Shown: one piece after another, positions 1 through 10,042 of the stretch
How positions within the stretch are numbered: the first letter of the stretch is position 1
How the letters are laid out: every line of letters starts with the position of its first letter
Source of the DNA: Miscanthus floridulus
Lineage: Eukaryota; Streptophyta; Magnoliopsida; Poales; Poaceae
Assembly: GCF_019320115.1 (NCBI RefSeq)
Contig: NC_089588.1
Location: forward strand, 117,264,904-117,328,903
Reading direction: 5' to 3'
DNA: 64,000 nucleotides
Made by a program: the position numbers and the translations under genes
Notes under the pieces: model-generated
Database searches by the model: none
What the model saw: only the letters and a program-made list of their open reading frames with translations
What the model was told of the DNA's origin: nothing

Positions 1-830
1 CGCTCAGCATGCATGCAGCATCGGTCGCCCTTACTATTCTGAGGGATGAGTCGATCCCGGAAATTGGCTTGGAGGAGTCATGAAACAGATCGACTTGGTG
101 ACGGATGGACGGACGGCACTGGCTTATGATTTCAAACCAAACGCCATTCATGAGGTTCCATCTGAGCATCTGATGATTCTGGACCGATCCATCAAAACAA
201 AAACTCTACAATTAACCAATAACACCGTGCCATCCCGCCACTGACTGCACTTACAGGGCCGCACACGAGAAGAAAACGGAAAGTCACCCCACCCCCGCGT
301 CGTCTCCTCCGTGAGGCAACTCGGGGGCAACCGGCTGCCCACCGAAACCATACCCCACCGCTGGCTGCTGTGGGCTAGGGTGGCCCGGTGCTGTGCGGCT
401 GCGGGGCTGGCAAGCTGTGCCTACCCGTTGTTGCCTGCTACCCTCTGCTTTGTCCCACGGCAGCGCTGGCATCGGCCAGTTCTAGGTTGCACGGACCCTG
501 GGTGGTTCCTCGTTGCTTGCGTCCAGGTAGTAGGTGCTTGGCGAAAGCCTTGCTGTCTAGCCGACGATGATGACGTCCTTTGGGCGCTGTTTCCCTCCTT
601 GGAGGCATCTGTTGTTGCACCTTCCTTTCCTCCTAGTGCAGATCTTCAGGGTGAAAATCTGGTCCCTGCTAAATAGGCAGCGGAGGCGCTGCCTGCGTCG
701 CAACCATCATTGGAGGCGTTGCCTCCTCAAGTGCTGTGTGTGGTTGTCGTTGCCGTGTCATCCAGTTGGCGGTGGAATTTCTTGGGTTGAGCCTGAATGC
801 GCTTCATATCCTTCAACGCTTGTGTTTGCC
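1..830. other. Unassigned left edge
   Basis: No gene could be supported here. Several overlapping reading frames of 60-160 codons exist on both strands, but none shows a recognisable domain and none has a clear splice pattern. The stretch from about 280 to 700 is GC-richer than the AT-rich DNA that follows and could be a remnant of a spliced gene or of a captured gene fragment. This is inference only. Confidence 0.4.
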
Positions 831-839
831 TTACAGTGT

Positions 840-1262
840 GGTCGCTTCTCTGGTTGATGCTTTGCCACTTCCCTGTCGCTTCTCCGACTGTACTTTTGCC
901 GCCATTGTTGCTGGATATCGCAGTGCGGATCTTTGCCGCTACCATTGCACATCTTTTTTCCGGTGGATACTTGGCCGCCGCGGTTCCTCTCTAGCGGATG
1001 ATTCGCCGCTACAATTGTGTCTCTTTTCCGGCAGATACTTGGCCACTGTGGTTGCTCTCTAGTGGATGCTTTGCTGTTACAATTGCGCTTCTCTTTTCGG
1101 GCGAATACTTGGCCACCGTGGTTCCTCTCTATCGGATGCTTTGCCACTGTTGTCATTTCGGTTTCCTTGGCGGATGCTTCGCTGCCGAGCCATTTGGTAC
1201 TTTTCCTGGTGGATACTTTGCTGCCACTATTGTTGGAAGCTCGCCTCGTTGCCATCACGGTT
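840..1262. repeat. Degenerate tandem array, period about 68 bp
   Basis: The core GATACTTGGCC or close variants recurs near 966, 1033 and 1103. Weaker copies precede it and follow it up to about 1240, for example TGGATACTTTGCTGCC near 1211. Each unit also contains a CGGATGCTTTGCC-like block and a CTCTTTTCCGG-like block. Spacing is 67-70 bp. The copies have diverged and keep no common reading frame, so this is better read as an old minisatellite than as a repeat protein. Confidence 0.6.
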
Positions 1263-1509
1263 TCACTGCACTGTAGGCTACCATTGTGTTTTTGTGATTA
1301 TGTCATAGGCTTAGTCTATTATGGTCTCGAGGCTAAGAGTCCTCCTTCCCATTTTCTCTTGCCGCTTGTGTGTACCTTTCTAACTGCACTGGTAATCCTT
1401 CGATTACTTGCGAGCTGTGTGCGACTTGTAACACTCTACTTTTGCTTAATGAAAAATGTGCTAGGACATCAACTTGTTATCCTCGGGGTTTTTTAATTTA
1501 CAACGTAGG

Positions 1510-1705
1510 CGATCACCAGATATATTTACACCGTCGGTTAACTTAACCTACCACCAGTGTCAATCTAATTTGTACTAGCGTCATCCTTAAGAGAACCGAC
1601 AGTGTAAATACATCATTTATATTAGTGCTAGACTTAAGAAAACCGCCAGTAAAGATGCATTTACACCGGTAGTTTTCTTAACCTAGCGAGACTACAAATA
1701 ATTTT
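1510..1705. repeat. Old transposon end with inverted ACACCG/GGTT blocks
   Basis: Blocks such as TTTACACCGTCGGTTAACTT and their reverse complements (AAGAGAACCGACAGTGTAAA) alternate through this stretch, in the manner of the subterminal repeats of CACTA-type elements. No intact terminus or target duplication was found, so only a decayed fragment is claimed. Confidence 0.4.
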
Positions 1706-2165
1706 TTAAATTAATTTTTAAATTTTTATAAATAATCTCGGGTGGAAAATGCTTTGTATGAAAGTTTTAGTACCTGCAAATATCTACAACTTTGTAGCCG
1801 ACTACTTTTTCATTTGAAATCACTTGGGGCTCGGAGATTGTGTTTTAAGATTAACAATTTTAAAATTCATATTTTATTAATAGTTAGAGGAAAAAGTTCA
1901 AATTACATCCTCCATGTTTGGCCTATGTCCTAAATAACCAGCTAAACTAACATATGGTTCAGTTTATGCCCTCCAACTATTTCAGTTGGTGCAATTTACT
2001 CCTTAAAAGAATTTTTCTTTTTTGCTTCTTAGTATACATATTGTGTTTTAGTTTTAAATTTTGTGAAGTGACGAGGACATCATAGTTCGTGTTAGAAAAA
2101 TATATCATGAATTTTCCATCATTGTATTTTGTACGATATTGTATCTCTAATGTTGTTTATTTTAA

Positions 2166-2492
2166 AATTAGTAGAGAACAGACCTTTGATCCTCGGCCAA
2201 AATGGGCTCTAGTCCCGGAATTTTTTGCCCCCGGGACTAGAAATACCTTTAGTCCCGGTTGGTGGCTCCAACCGGGACTAAAGGTCCCTGCCCAACGGCT
2301 ACTGCGCCAGACACAGGTGGCAGGGACCTTTAGTCCCGGTTGGAGCCACCAACCGGGACTAAAGGTATACTTTTACTCCCGGTTGGTGGCTCCAACCGGG
2401 AGTAAAGGTCTACTCCCGGGCCGTGGCTGCGCCCGGGGTTGGAAAGTTACCTTTAGTCCCGGTTGGATCTATCAACCGGGACTAAATGTTCT
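2166..2492. repeat. Left terminal and subterminal repeat array of CACTA element 1
   Basis: At least six copies of TTTAGTCCCGGTTGG or TTTACTCCCGGTTGG are arranged as inverted pairs around short spacers. In the En/Spm family such subterminal repeats bind the TNPA-type protein and bring the two ends together. The first 150 bp closely resembles the end of the 640-bp element at 41009-41648, which places both in one family. Confidence 0.85.
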
Positions 2493-2798
2493 CCCTTTAT
2501 AAATCGGCCGTCTCCTCCTTCCTCCCCGAGCCCGAGCTCAGCACATTTTGAAGCTCACTGCAGTAGTGTTCTTGCTTCCTCCCTCCCTCCATTGTTCCTC
2601 CATCCATTCTTCGATTCCTCCGTCGATTCTTCAGTTGTAAAGGTTACCAATCTCATACTCTCATTTTTTACCATTTTCTTATGCCATTTTATTCACTATA
2701 TATATTTATGGTTCTTTATTGTGGTTTTTTTCATTTGTAAGCAATTTGAGCTCAAAATCACTTTAAGCTTGCATATTTACATGAAAGAAGGTTAAAGT

Positions 2799-3459
2799 AT
2801 ATATAAATATAAAGTTAGAAAATAGTTAGAAAATTATAGCAAATCCTTACTAGTTGAACTTGCGGACCGTGTTCAGGTCGGCGAGGATGTTCTCTGCCGA
2901 GCGGTAACGGACGTCAAGGAGGAGCTTTGATTCTACGAGGGAGAGCGATAACGGTCGTGGAAGACCGTGTTCCCTTCCTCGTAGAATCGGAGCTCTTCCT
3001 TGACCAAGTACGGTGCCGTCCGGTGGAGAAATGCTCGCCGAGCTGATCACGTAAGCAAGGTCAACTAGTACGGATGGTTATTTATTCACATGTCCCGATA
3101 TCGTCGTAGTAGTCTGTCAATCACCGTACCTAAACGTAGTATATATAAATAAAAACTTAGAAAATAGTTAGAAAATTATAGAAAATCCGTACTAGTTGAA
3201 CTTGCGGACCGTGTTCAGCTCGGCAAGCATGTTCTCTGTCGAGCGGTAACGGACATCAAGGAGGAGCTTTGATTCTACGAGGGAGAGCGACAACGGTCGT
3301 GGGAGACCGTGTTCCCTTCCTCATAGAATCGGAGCTCTTTCTTGACCAAGTACGGTGCTGTCCGGTGGAGAAATGCTCGCCGAGATGATCACGTAAGCAA
3401 GGTCAACTAGTACGGATGGTTATTTATTCACACGTCCCGATATCGTCGTAGTAGTCTGT
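2799..3459. repeat. Direct tandem duplication (342-bp period), each copy with a long hairpin
   Basis: Copy 1 ends at 3117 and copy 2 at 3459, and the landmark ACTAGTTGAACTTGCGGACC occurs at 2849 and 3191. The copies differ at only a few per cent of positions. Each contains a stem-loop, at 2913-3004 and 3255-3346. The copy 1 arms are about 28 nt with three mismatches, built around GATTCTACGAGG and CCTCGTAGAATC, enclosing a smaller ACGGTC/GACCGT stem. The duplication lies between the left terminal array and the zf-GRF gene, where a promoter or leader would be expected. Confidence 0.85.
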
Positions 3460-3659
3460 TATGTGTGTACATTCCCATTCTTCTGTTAATTTGCGGAAAT
3501 ATCATATGAATTACTTACCTGCCGCAGTAAAAGACGAGAACACAATGACCATTAAAAATATCATTGTTTATAGATCTAGATAATTTTATAGTTTGTTAAT
3601 TTTATTTGTTTATAAAAGAAGAAATTTATAGTGTATTAAAAAATGAGTATAGAGAGTAG

Positions 3660-4195
3660 ATGGCAACTGCTTTCGGGTCCTCGACCTCTCATGGGTTTCC
3701 AAAGCGACTTAGGCCGGGCCTTCCTCTCATTCCATGCGGCAAGTGTCGTGATGAGACGAAGATTGTGATGGAGTACCGAGTGAAGAAGGAGGGTCCCAAC
3801 AAGGATCGTATCTTCTACAAGTGTCCGGATCGCAATGTGAGTTATTTTATCGTATTTAATGATTATGGTTAGTTTATACCTATTTTCATGATGGTTGTGA
3901 CTAAAGTTCTAATTTTTTGATTTAATTTCAGTGGGATGGCAGTGGACGATGTTCAGGCTTCTACTGGGAGGAAGAGTATGTTGAACTCGTGCAAAAATAT
4001 CTTGCACAACAGGCAGATACGGCGGCTAATGAGGCAGTGATCTAGCCGAAGAAGCCCAAAGATGTTGCACAATCGGGGGATCTGTCTGTTTTAGTTGAGA
4101 TTGGTCGCGAAATCCTTGTGCTCCTGAAATGTATTTTAGCTTTAGTTCTTTTAGTGGTAGTTGGGATTGTCTACATTGTAGCGATGCTTTCATAA
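3660..4195 (+). pseudogene. GRF-type zinc finger protein with C-terminal membrane helix (TAG-interrupted)
   Basis: Two exons are visible, 3660-3836 and 3932-4195, with donor GTGAGT and acceptor TTTCAG keeping the frame. Residues about 27-74 form a GRF-type zinc finger: CGKC, then GPNKDRIFYKCP, then the second-exon part WDGSGRCSGFYW. GRF fingers bind single-stranded nucleic acid. A TAG at 4043-4045 ends the protein at 96 residues, but the same frame stays open for 49 more codons to TAA at 4193. That extension contains a hydrophobic helix (LLKCILALVLLVVVGIVYIV). The TAG therefore looks like a late nonsense change in a protein of about 146 residues with a C-terminal membrane anchor. It lies just upstream of TNP2 on the same strand. 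Its role in transposition is unknown. Confidence 0.75.
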
Positions 4196-4283
4196 ATTTG
4201 TATCTTTTGTGGTGGCACGCATGTTGTATAAATAATTAATTATGATCTAGGTTTTAATATGATATTTATGTCATGTAATGCAG

Positions 4284-5981
4284 ATGAGCCGTCATTGGAT
4301 GTATAATGCTGATCGCCGCTCACAAGAGTTCATTGACGGCGTGCATTCTTTGTTACGTGCGGCCGAGGCAAACAAACGCGACGGTTTCATGTGCTGCCCA
4401 TGTGCCATATGTAAGAATACGGTGGAATATCCTTGCTCAAGGACTCTTCATTCACACTTGTTCAAGTTGGGTTTCGTGCCAAACTATATTTGTTGGACAA
4501 AGCACGGAGAAACCGGTGTTGTAATGGAAGAAGATGAAGAAGAACAATGGGACGACAATGATATTATTCCTGATGGTGCGTGCTTCAATGATACTGCAAT
4601 GGGAGAAGCTGAAGAAGAGGTAGCCGCAGAAGATGAGCCGGCTGATGATCTTTGTCAGGTCATTCGTGATGCACAAAGAGAATGTGAAAGTGAAAAGGAG
4701 AAGATCAAGTTCGAGCGGATGCTAGAAGATCACAAGAAATTGTTGTACCCAACTTGTGATGCAGGGCAGAAAAAGTTGGGAACCACACTAGAATTGCTGC
4801 AATGGAAGGCAAAGAATGGTGTATCTGACAAGGGATTTGGAGAGTTACTAAAAATCCAAAAGAAGATGCTTCCGAAGTACAATGAATTGCCCGCCACTAC
4901 CTACGAAGCAAAACAAGTTGTCTGTCCTATGGGGCTAGAAATAGAGAAGATACATGCATGTCCTAATGACTGCATCCTATACCGTGGCAAAGAGTACAAG
5001 AAATTGGATGCATGCCCGGTATGCCATGCGTCGCGGTATAAGATCAGGCGAGATGACCCTGGTGATGTTGAGGGCGAACGTCCGCGTAAGAAAATCCCTG
5101 CCAAGGTTATGTGGTATGCTCCTATAATACCACGCTTGAAACGTCTGTTCAGAAACAAAGAACATGCAAAATTGTTACGATGGCACAAAGAAGACCGTAA
5201 GGTAGACAATATGTTGAGACACCCTGCTGATGGGTCCCAGTGGAGAGCAATCGACATAGAATTCCCGGAGTTTGCAAATGACGCAAGAAACTTAAGGTTT
5301 GCTTTAAGTACAGATGGTATCAATCCTTTTGGAGAGCAGAACAGTAGTCATAGCACTTGGCCTGTTACTCTAAGTATCTACAACATTCCTCCTTGGTTAT
5401 GCATGAAGCGGAAGTTCATTATGATGCCTGTGCTCATCCAAGGCCCGAAGCGACCTGGCAATGACATCGATGTGTACCTGAGACCACTTATTGACGAACT
5501 TCTCATTTTGTGGAATAAAGAAGGTGTACGTGTGTGGGATGAGTACAAACAGGAACACTTTGATCTACGAGCATTGTTGTTCATAACAATCAATGATTGG
5601 CCTGCTCTAAGTAATCTTTCAGGACAGTCAAACAAGGGATATAATGCATGCACACACTGCTTCGGTGATATTAGAGGTGTATTCTTGAAAAAATGTCGAA
5701 AGGTCGTGTACCTTGGCCATCGTCGATTTCTTCCTGCAAATCACCCCATAAGAAAGAAAGGTAAGCATTTTAAAGGGAAGGCAGACCACCTGACCAAGCC
5801 TCGCAACCGAACCGGTGAGGATGTACTCGATATGGTCAATGATGTGAAAGTCGTCTTTGGAAAAGGACATGGAAGCCAACCTATTCCGAAAGACGCTAAC
5901 GGTCACGCACCCATGTGGAAGAAAAAGTCCATATTTTGGGACCTACCCTATTGGCAAGTCCTGGAGGTCCGTAACATGTGA
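4284..5981 (+). pseudogene. TNP2-like CACTA transposase, N-terminal half
   Basis: The first ATG after a splice-acceptor-like AATGCAG at 4277-4283 gives MSRHWMYNADRRSQEF. Residues 1-75 form a transposase-associated domain with the Cys/His pattern CPCAICKN...HLFKLGF. An acidic stretch follows, then the Transposase_21 core: CPNDCILYRGKEYKKLDACP, RHPADGSQWRAID, FALSTDGINPFG, WPVTLSIYNIPPWLCMKR and NKGYNACTHCFGD. The frame ends at LPYWQVLEVRNM and a stop, exactly where relatives continue into IDVMH and DUF4218. That continuation lies on the opposite strand at 9271-7698. TNP2 cuts and joins the element ends, and this copy cannot make the full enzyme. Confidence 0.9.
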
Positions 5982-6539
5982 TATTTTTGATAAACTAAAA
6001 AACGCTTAGTTTATAAACTGGGTATCAAAATTGAGTTCCTATTTGACCATTATATATCCTACAACAAATCCTTCAAAAAAAAAGACCCTACATGAATATA
6101 TTTGGATAAAATTTCGTTAACAAAACATTGATCTATGAAGATAGAAAAAATTCTTCTATTGAAACTGCATCTTGAAATAATGGCATATCATATAGTGATG
6201 AATATATGGCGGTTGATGGGCTGGATCATTAGCGGATGGTTCGTAGCGTTGTTTTCCAAATAATATATAGCGTGTTTATTATACAAGCCATGGATTTACA
6301 TCGATCTAATTAATTTCTAAAGTAATTTCATTGGTGATCCTTAATTATACTTGTCATTTAGAGTTCCAAATATTCAAAACTTGCCTTAAGATATGTTTTT
6401 ATTTAAAATCATTTAGAGTTCCAAATATTCATTTTTAGTTTCTATAGATTTTGTGATTCAAAATTTGGAATTTTCAATCGACCTCGACCGTTGACACATG
6501 GCTTACACAAAGTTGTAGTTTTTCGACGTGATCTATAAC

Positions 6540-6860
6540 TCGGCAGTGGAGGGCTCGGACGAATGTACAAAGAGATCGACGAATATATCACCTCGAAGCT
6601 CGGCAGTGTACGTACTGGAGGGCCTCGGGCCGGCGCGGTGGGGCAACGCGCGGTGGAGGGCCTCGGGCGCGGAGGAGGGCGGCGGTGGAGGGCCACGGGC
6701 AAGCGCGGAGGAGGGGCACGGGCGCGCGCGGTGGAGGCCGCACGAGGAAGAAGACGGCGGCGCCGGTGTCACGGAAGGCGAACGGACGCGGCGCGAGGTC
6801 GAAGAAGAGGGCGGCGGTGTTCGACGAGGAAGAAGACGAGCAGATCGATCTGCCAGGCGC
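6540..6860 (-). promoter_or_regulatory. GC-rich TNPA leader, inverted
   Basis: On the minus strand this stretch begins about 10 bp after a TATA box and is rich in CTCC, CGCC and CTTCTTCCTCGTC. It looks like the GC-rich leaders that follow the internal TATA boxes of element 3 (52055-52600) and element 2 (24215-23862). Open frames exist on both strands, but the composition alone accounts for them, so no protein is claimed. Confidence 0.5.
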
Positions 6861-6867
6861 TGGAGGG

Positions 6868-6874
6868 TTATATA
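6868..6874 (-). promoter_or_regulatory. TATA box of the displaced TNPA promoter
   Basis: Minus-strand TATATAA lies between the repeat array (upstream) and the GC-rich leader (downstream). The same arrangement occurs in elements 2 and 3, which supports a promoter reading. In this element it now faces away from TNPA. Confidence 0.6.
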
Positions 6875-6888
6875 GCAGAGGAGAAATT

Positions 6889-7121
6889 ACTCCCGGTGCC
6901 AGCCACCAACCGGGAGTAAAAACCCTTTACCCTCCCGGTGCGTATTACCAACCGGGAGTAAAGGTGCCTTTACTCCCGGTGCGTGTTACCAACCGGGAGT
7001 AAAGGTATACCTTTACTCCCGGTTGGTAACACGCACCGGGAGTAAAGGCTTTTTTTTGGCGGGCCACGAAACTGCAAGCCCACCTTTACTCCCGGGTGGG
7101 CTTCCCACCCGGGAGTAAAGG
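6889..7121. repeat. Internal subterminal-type repeat array of element 1
   Basis: Inverted copies of CTCCCGGTGCGT / ACCAACCGGGAGTAAAGG repeat here, 4-5 kb from either terminus. The sequence variant (ACTCCCGG rather than AGTCCCGG) is also present in the left terminal array at about 2370-2420. Position next to a TATA box suggests binding sites for the element's own TNPA at its promoter. Confidence 0.8.
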
Positions 7122-7697
7122 TGGCCTGCAGTTTCGTTCCCGCCTGTTTTAAGCAATAGTCTTGTTAAATACAATAGAAATGCAATAGTTTTTATTAAAT
7201 ACATAGTAAATTAAATAAAAGGCATAAAATTATTTTGTTAAAAATATGAATTTTATTTTGTTTATTTGCACATAGGAAAAATCGATAACCTAACTTTTTT
7301 TATTTTTTGTTAGAATTATAAACACATAATGTAACCTAATATTTATTATTTCGTTAATGCAAAAAATGTAGTGTTTAATTAAAATTATTAAATTATTGGT
7401 TTGGCGACAGGAAATTTGTTTTCACATCATTTTAAACGTTAATATTTTAATTTTCATCACTCGTATCCTAATTTAACCTTTTTGAGAGAGAATCCCACCA
7501 AAATCAACATTGATTTAATTGAAATATGACATAATAAACATCTGAATTCCAATTATTACATAATATCCTCAAACACACACTATATTAAATCACTATATCA
7601 TCAAGTGGGGCACAGCATTGAACAGTGCTTCTTTACGTATGTCCCTTGGTTATGATCGCTTCGTAACCATGGAGTGTCCTCATCATTTACCAAGATG
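7122..7697. other. AT-rich spacer without a gene
   Basis: About 570 bp of AT-rich DNA lies between the internal array and the 3' end of the inverted TNP2 half. In the restored orientation it would be the TNP2 3' flank. No structured feature is visible. Confidence 0.5.
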
Positions 7698-9271
7698 CTA
7701 GGGTCTTTGTTCACTTTGAAGGGGCGGAATTCGGTCATCCTTTTCATATTCTTCTGACATGTCCGACTTGTCCTCAATTCCCACGATGACTCTTTTCCCT
7801 GAAAGAACTATGTGGCGCTTTGGCTCTTTGGTTGAGTCATTATCGTTTTTCCCTCTTTTTGGTTTGGTAGACATATCATTGACATAGAACACCTGATTCA
7901 CATCCTTGGCAAGGACGAATGGTTCGTCTTTGTACCCAATATTACTAAGGTCTACTGTTGTCATTCCATACTCGTTGTCTACTGTTACTCCCGCCTCCGG
8001 TCACCTTGACCCATTGGCACTTGAACAATGGGATCTTCAAAGTAGGTGCATATTCTAGTTCCCATATTTCATCTATGCGTCCATAATATGTCTGCTTATT
8101 CCCATTCGGGTCTGTGGCATCTATGCGGACACCACTGTTTTGGTTGGTACTCCTTTTATCTTGGGCTACTGTGTAGAATATGTTCCCATTTATCTCGTAC
8201 CCTTTGTATGTGACGATATGCCATGATGGTTGCATAGCCAATAAATACAGTTGCTCATGGATGCTCTCATCACCTTGACATTTTTTTCGCAACCAACCGC
8301 CGAAAGTTTCCATGTGCTTATGCGTAATCCAAGCTTCAGTCTTGCCTGGAAACTCGGATCGTAAGAGATCCTTGTGTGTCTCAATATACGGATCTACCAA
8401 AGAGGAGTTCTGTAGAACTGTGTAGTGCGCTTTATTGAAATAATCATCATCCGTACCAATATATGTTTTCCTCCCTAGTGTCCCCTTTCCGCTTAGTCTC
8501 CCCTCATGTCTCTGATTCAGGAACACCAATCGAGTCAAGGTCGGGAATAAAGTCAACACAGAACTCAATGACCTCTTCTGTTCCATAGCCCTTGGCGATG
8601 CTTCCTTCTGGGCGAGCACGGTTGTGAACATATTTCTTTAGGACTCCCATGAATCTCTCTAAGGGGAACATGTTGTGTAGGAACACAGGACCGAGAGTGA
8701 AAATCTCCTTGACTAGGTGAACTAGGAGGTGTGTCATAATATCAAAGAAGGAAGGAGGGAACACTAACTCAAAGCTGACGAGACATTGAACCACATCATT
8801 CTGTAGTTTAGCTAGATCAGTTGGATCAATTGCCTTCTGAGAAATTGCATTGAGGAATGCACATAGCTTTACGGTGGCTAGACGTACATTTGGAGGTAGA
8901 ATTCCTCTTAATGCAACTGGAAGTAATTGCGTCATGAGAACGTGACAGTCATGGGACTTTAAGTTACAGAATTTCTTCTCTGTCACATTTATAATACCCT
9001 TTATATTCGAGGAGAATCCAGATGGTACCTTGATGTTGTTTAAGCATTCAAACATGATTTCCTTCTCCTCTTTGCTTAGAGTGTAGCTAGCAGGACGTAA
9101 GTAATGGCGTCCATCATCTGTCTTCTCTGGATGCAGGTTGTCTCTTTCTCTCAAACAACGCAGGTCCTGTCGTGCTTCAAATGTGTCCTTAGGCTTTCCA
9201 TACACACCCATAAAGCCTAGCAGGTTCACACAAAGATTCTTCGTCAGGTGCATCACGTCGATCGAGCGATG
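7698..9271 (-). pseudogene. TNP2-like CACTA transposase, C-terminal half (inverted, two frameshifts)
   Basis: Minus-strand coding starts at SIDVMHLTKNLCVNLLGFMG and runs through DUF4218 (SHDCHVLMTQLLPVALRGIL, then FPLERFMGVLKKYVHN) into DUF4216 (GRIDEIWELEY, IPLFKCQWVKV). It ends in a charged tail at 7698. Two single-base frameshifts interrupt it: near 8520, between VPES and RHEGRLSGKG, and near 7990 in a G-rich run before VTVDNEYGMTTVD. These domains normally follow the Transposase_21 core in one protein, and here that core is on the other strand. The frameshifts may postdate the inversion. Confidence 0.88.
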
Positions 9272-9283
9272 ATGTTAGCAGTT

Positions 9284-10042
9284 TTTGTTGGACTTGCATG
9301 CATGGCTACAGACAAATGAAGGAAAACTTCAATGTTTCTTCATTTGTGAACTTTGAATATACAGATATAATATACTAATGTTGCTAAAGTAATATGAGCA
9401 TTACATATTTTTTTCCGGGAAGACTATCTTCAAACTTTATATCATAGCATCAGAGATCGCCTGTAGAAGAAGAAAATAAATTCTTATCATTTCGGAAATA
9501 GTAATGGTTATATGAGCAATAAGACACATATACTTACATTTCATAATGACTTATACTTACATTATTAACATAGAATTTTCTCATATGATGAATGACTACA
9601 TGGTTCACATGGTACATAGGATCACAACATCACGCACCGACACCGCCCCGGCCTGCCTCACGTCGCCGTCGTCGTCAGCACGCCGGCCCGCCTCACGTCA
9701 TCGTCGTCAGCACACCGGCCACCGCGCCGACACGTATATATATGTCATTTGTATTCATATGCATTTCGTCCATGCGTTTCTATGTATACGGCGGAGCACC
9801 GCCGCCCTCGTTCACCCATGTGTACAGACATATATACGGCGGAGTGGAGCACCGCCACTCTTGTCACACCGCCCTTTCTCGTGCCCTAATTCGCCCTAGT
9901 ACCGACGTAGTTCGTTCTAGTGTGGCGAATTGCGTCCGTGATCGAGGGGCAAGATTTAATAATGCATATTGTTTGTAGATTTTACGCATGTAATAAGCAA
10001 AGATTTGACGTACTATATATTGGTTTTGTTTTTTGAAGCTAG
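9284..10042 (+). other. Displaced TNPA 5' region, no gene
   Basis: An AT-rich stretch (9284-9615) is followed by a GC-rich stretch (9620-9900) rich in CGTCGTC and CACCGCC, then the TNPA start at 10043. The GC-rich part resembles leader sequence cut off from its promoter by the inversion. No protein is supported. Confidence 0.45.

Larger units (their letters stand above)
5976..9283 (-). other. Inverted internal block of CACTA element 1
   Basis: Everything diagnostic in this block points minus: the C-terminal half of TNP2 (9271-7698), a repeat array, a TATA box (6874-6868) and a GC-rich leader (6860-6540). Flanking genes point plus. Flipping the block puts IDVMH directly after LPYWQVLEVR of TNP2 and puts the array, TATA box and leader directly upstream of TNPA at 10043, the order seen in elements 2 and 3. 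A short TAACAT / ATGTTA pair sits near both proposed breakpoints (5971-5976 and 9274-9279). The exact breakpoints are inference. Confidence 0.7.

Noticed and set aside
2166..2492. CRISPR-like repeat array
   Set aside because: The repeats alternate in orientation, spacers are short and irregular, and the ends are CACTA termini. This is a transposon subterminal array in plant DNA.
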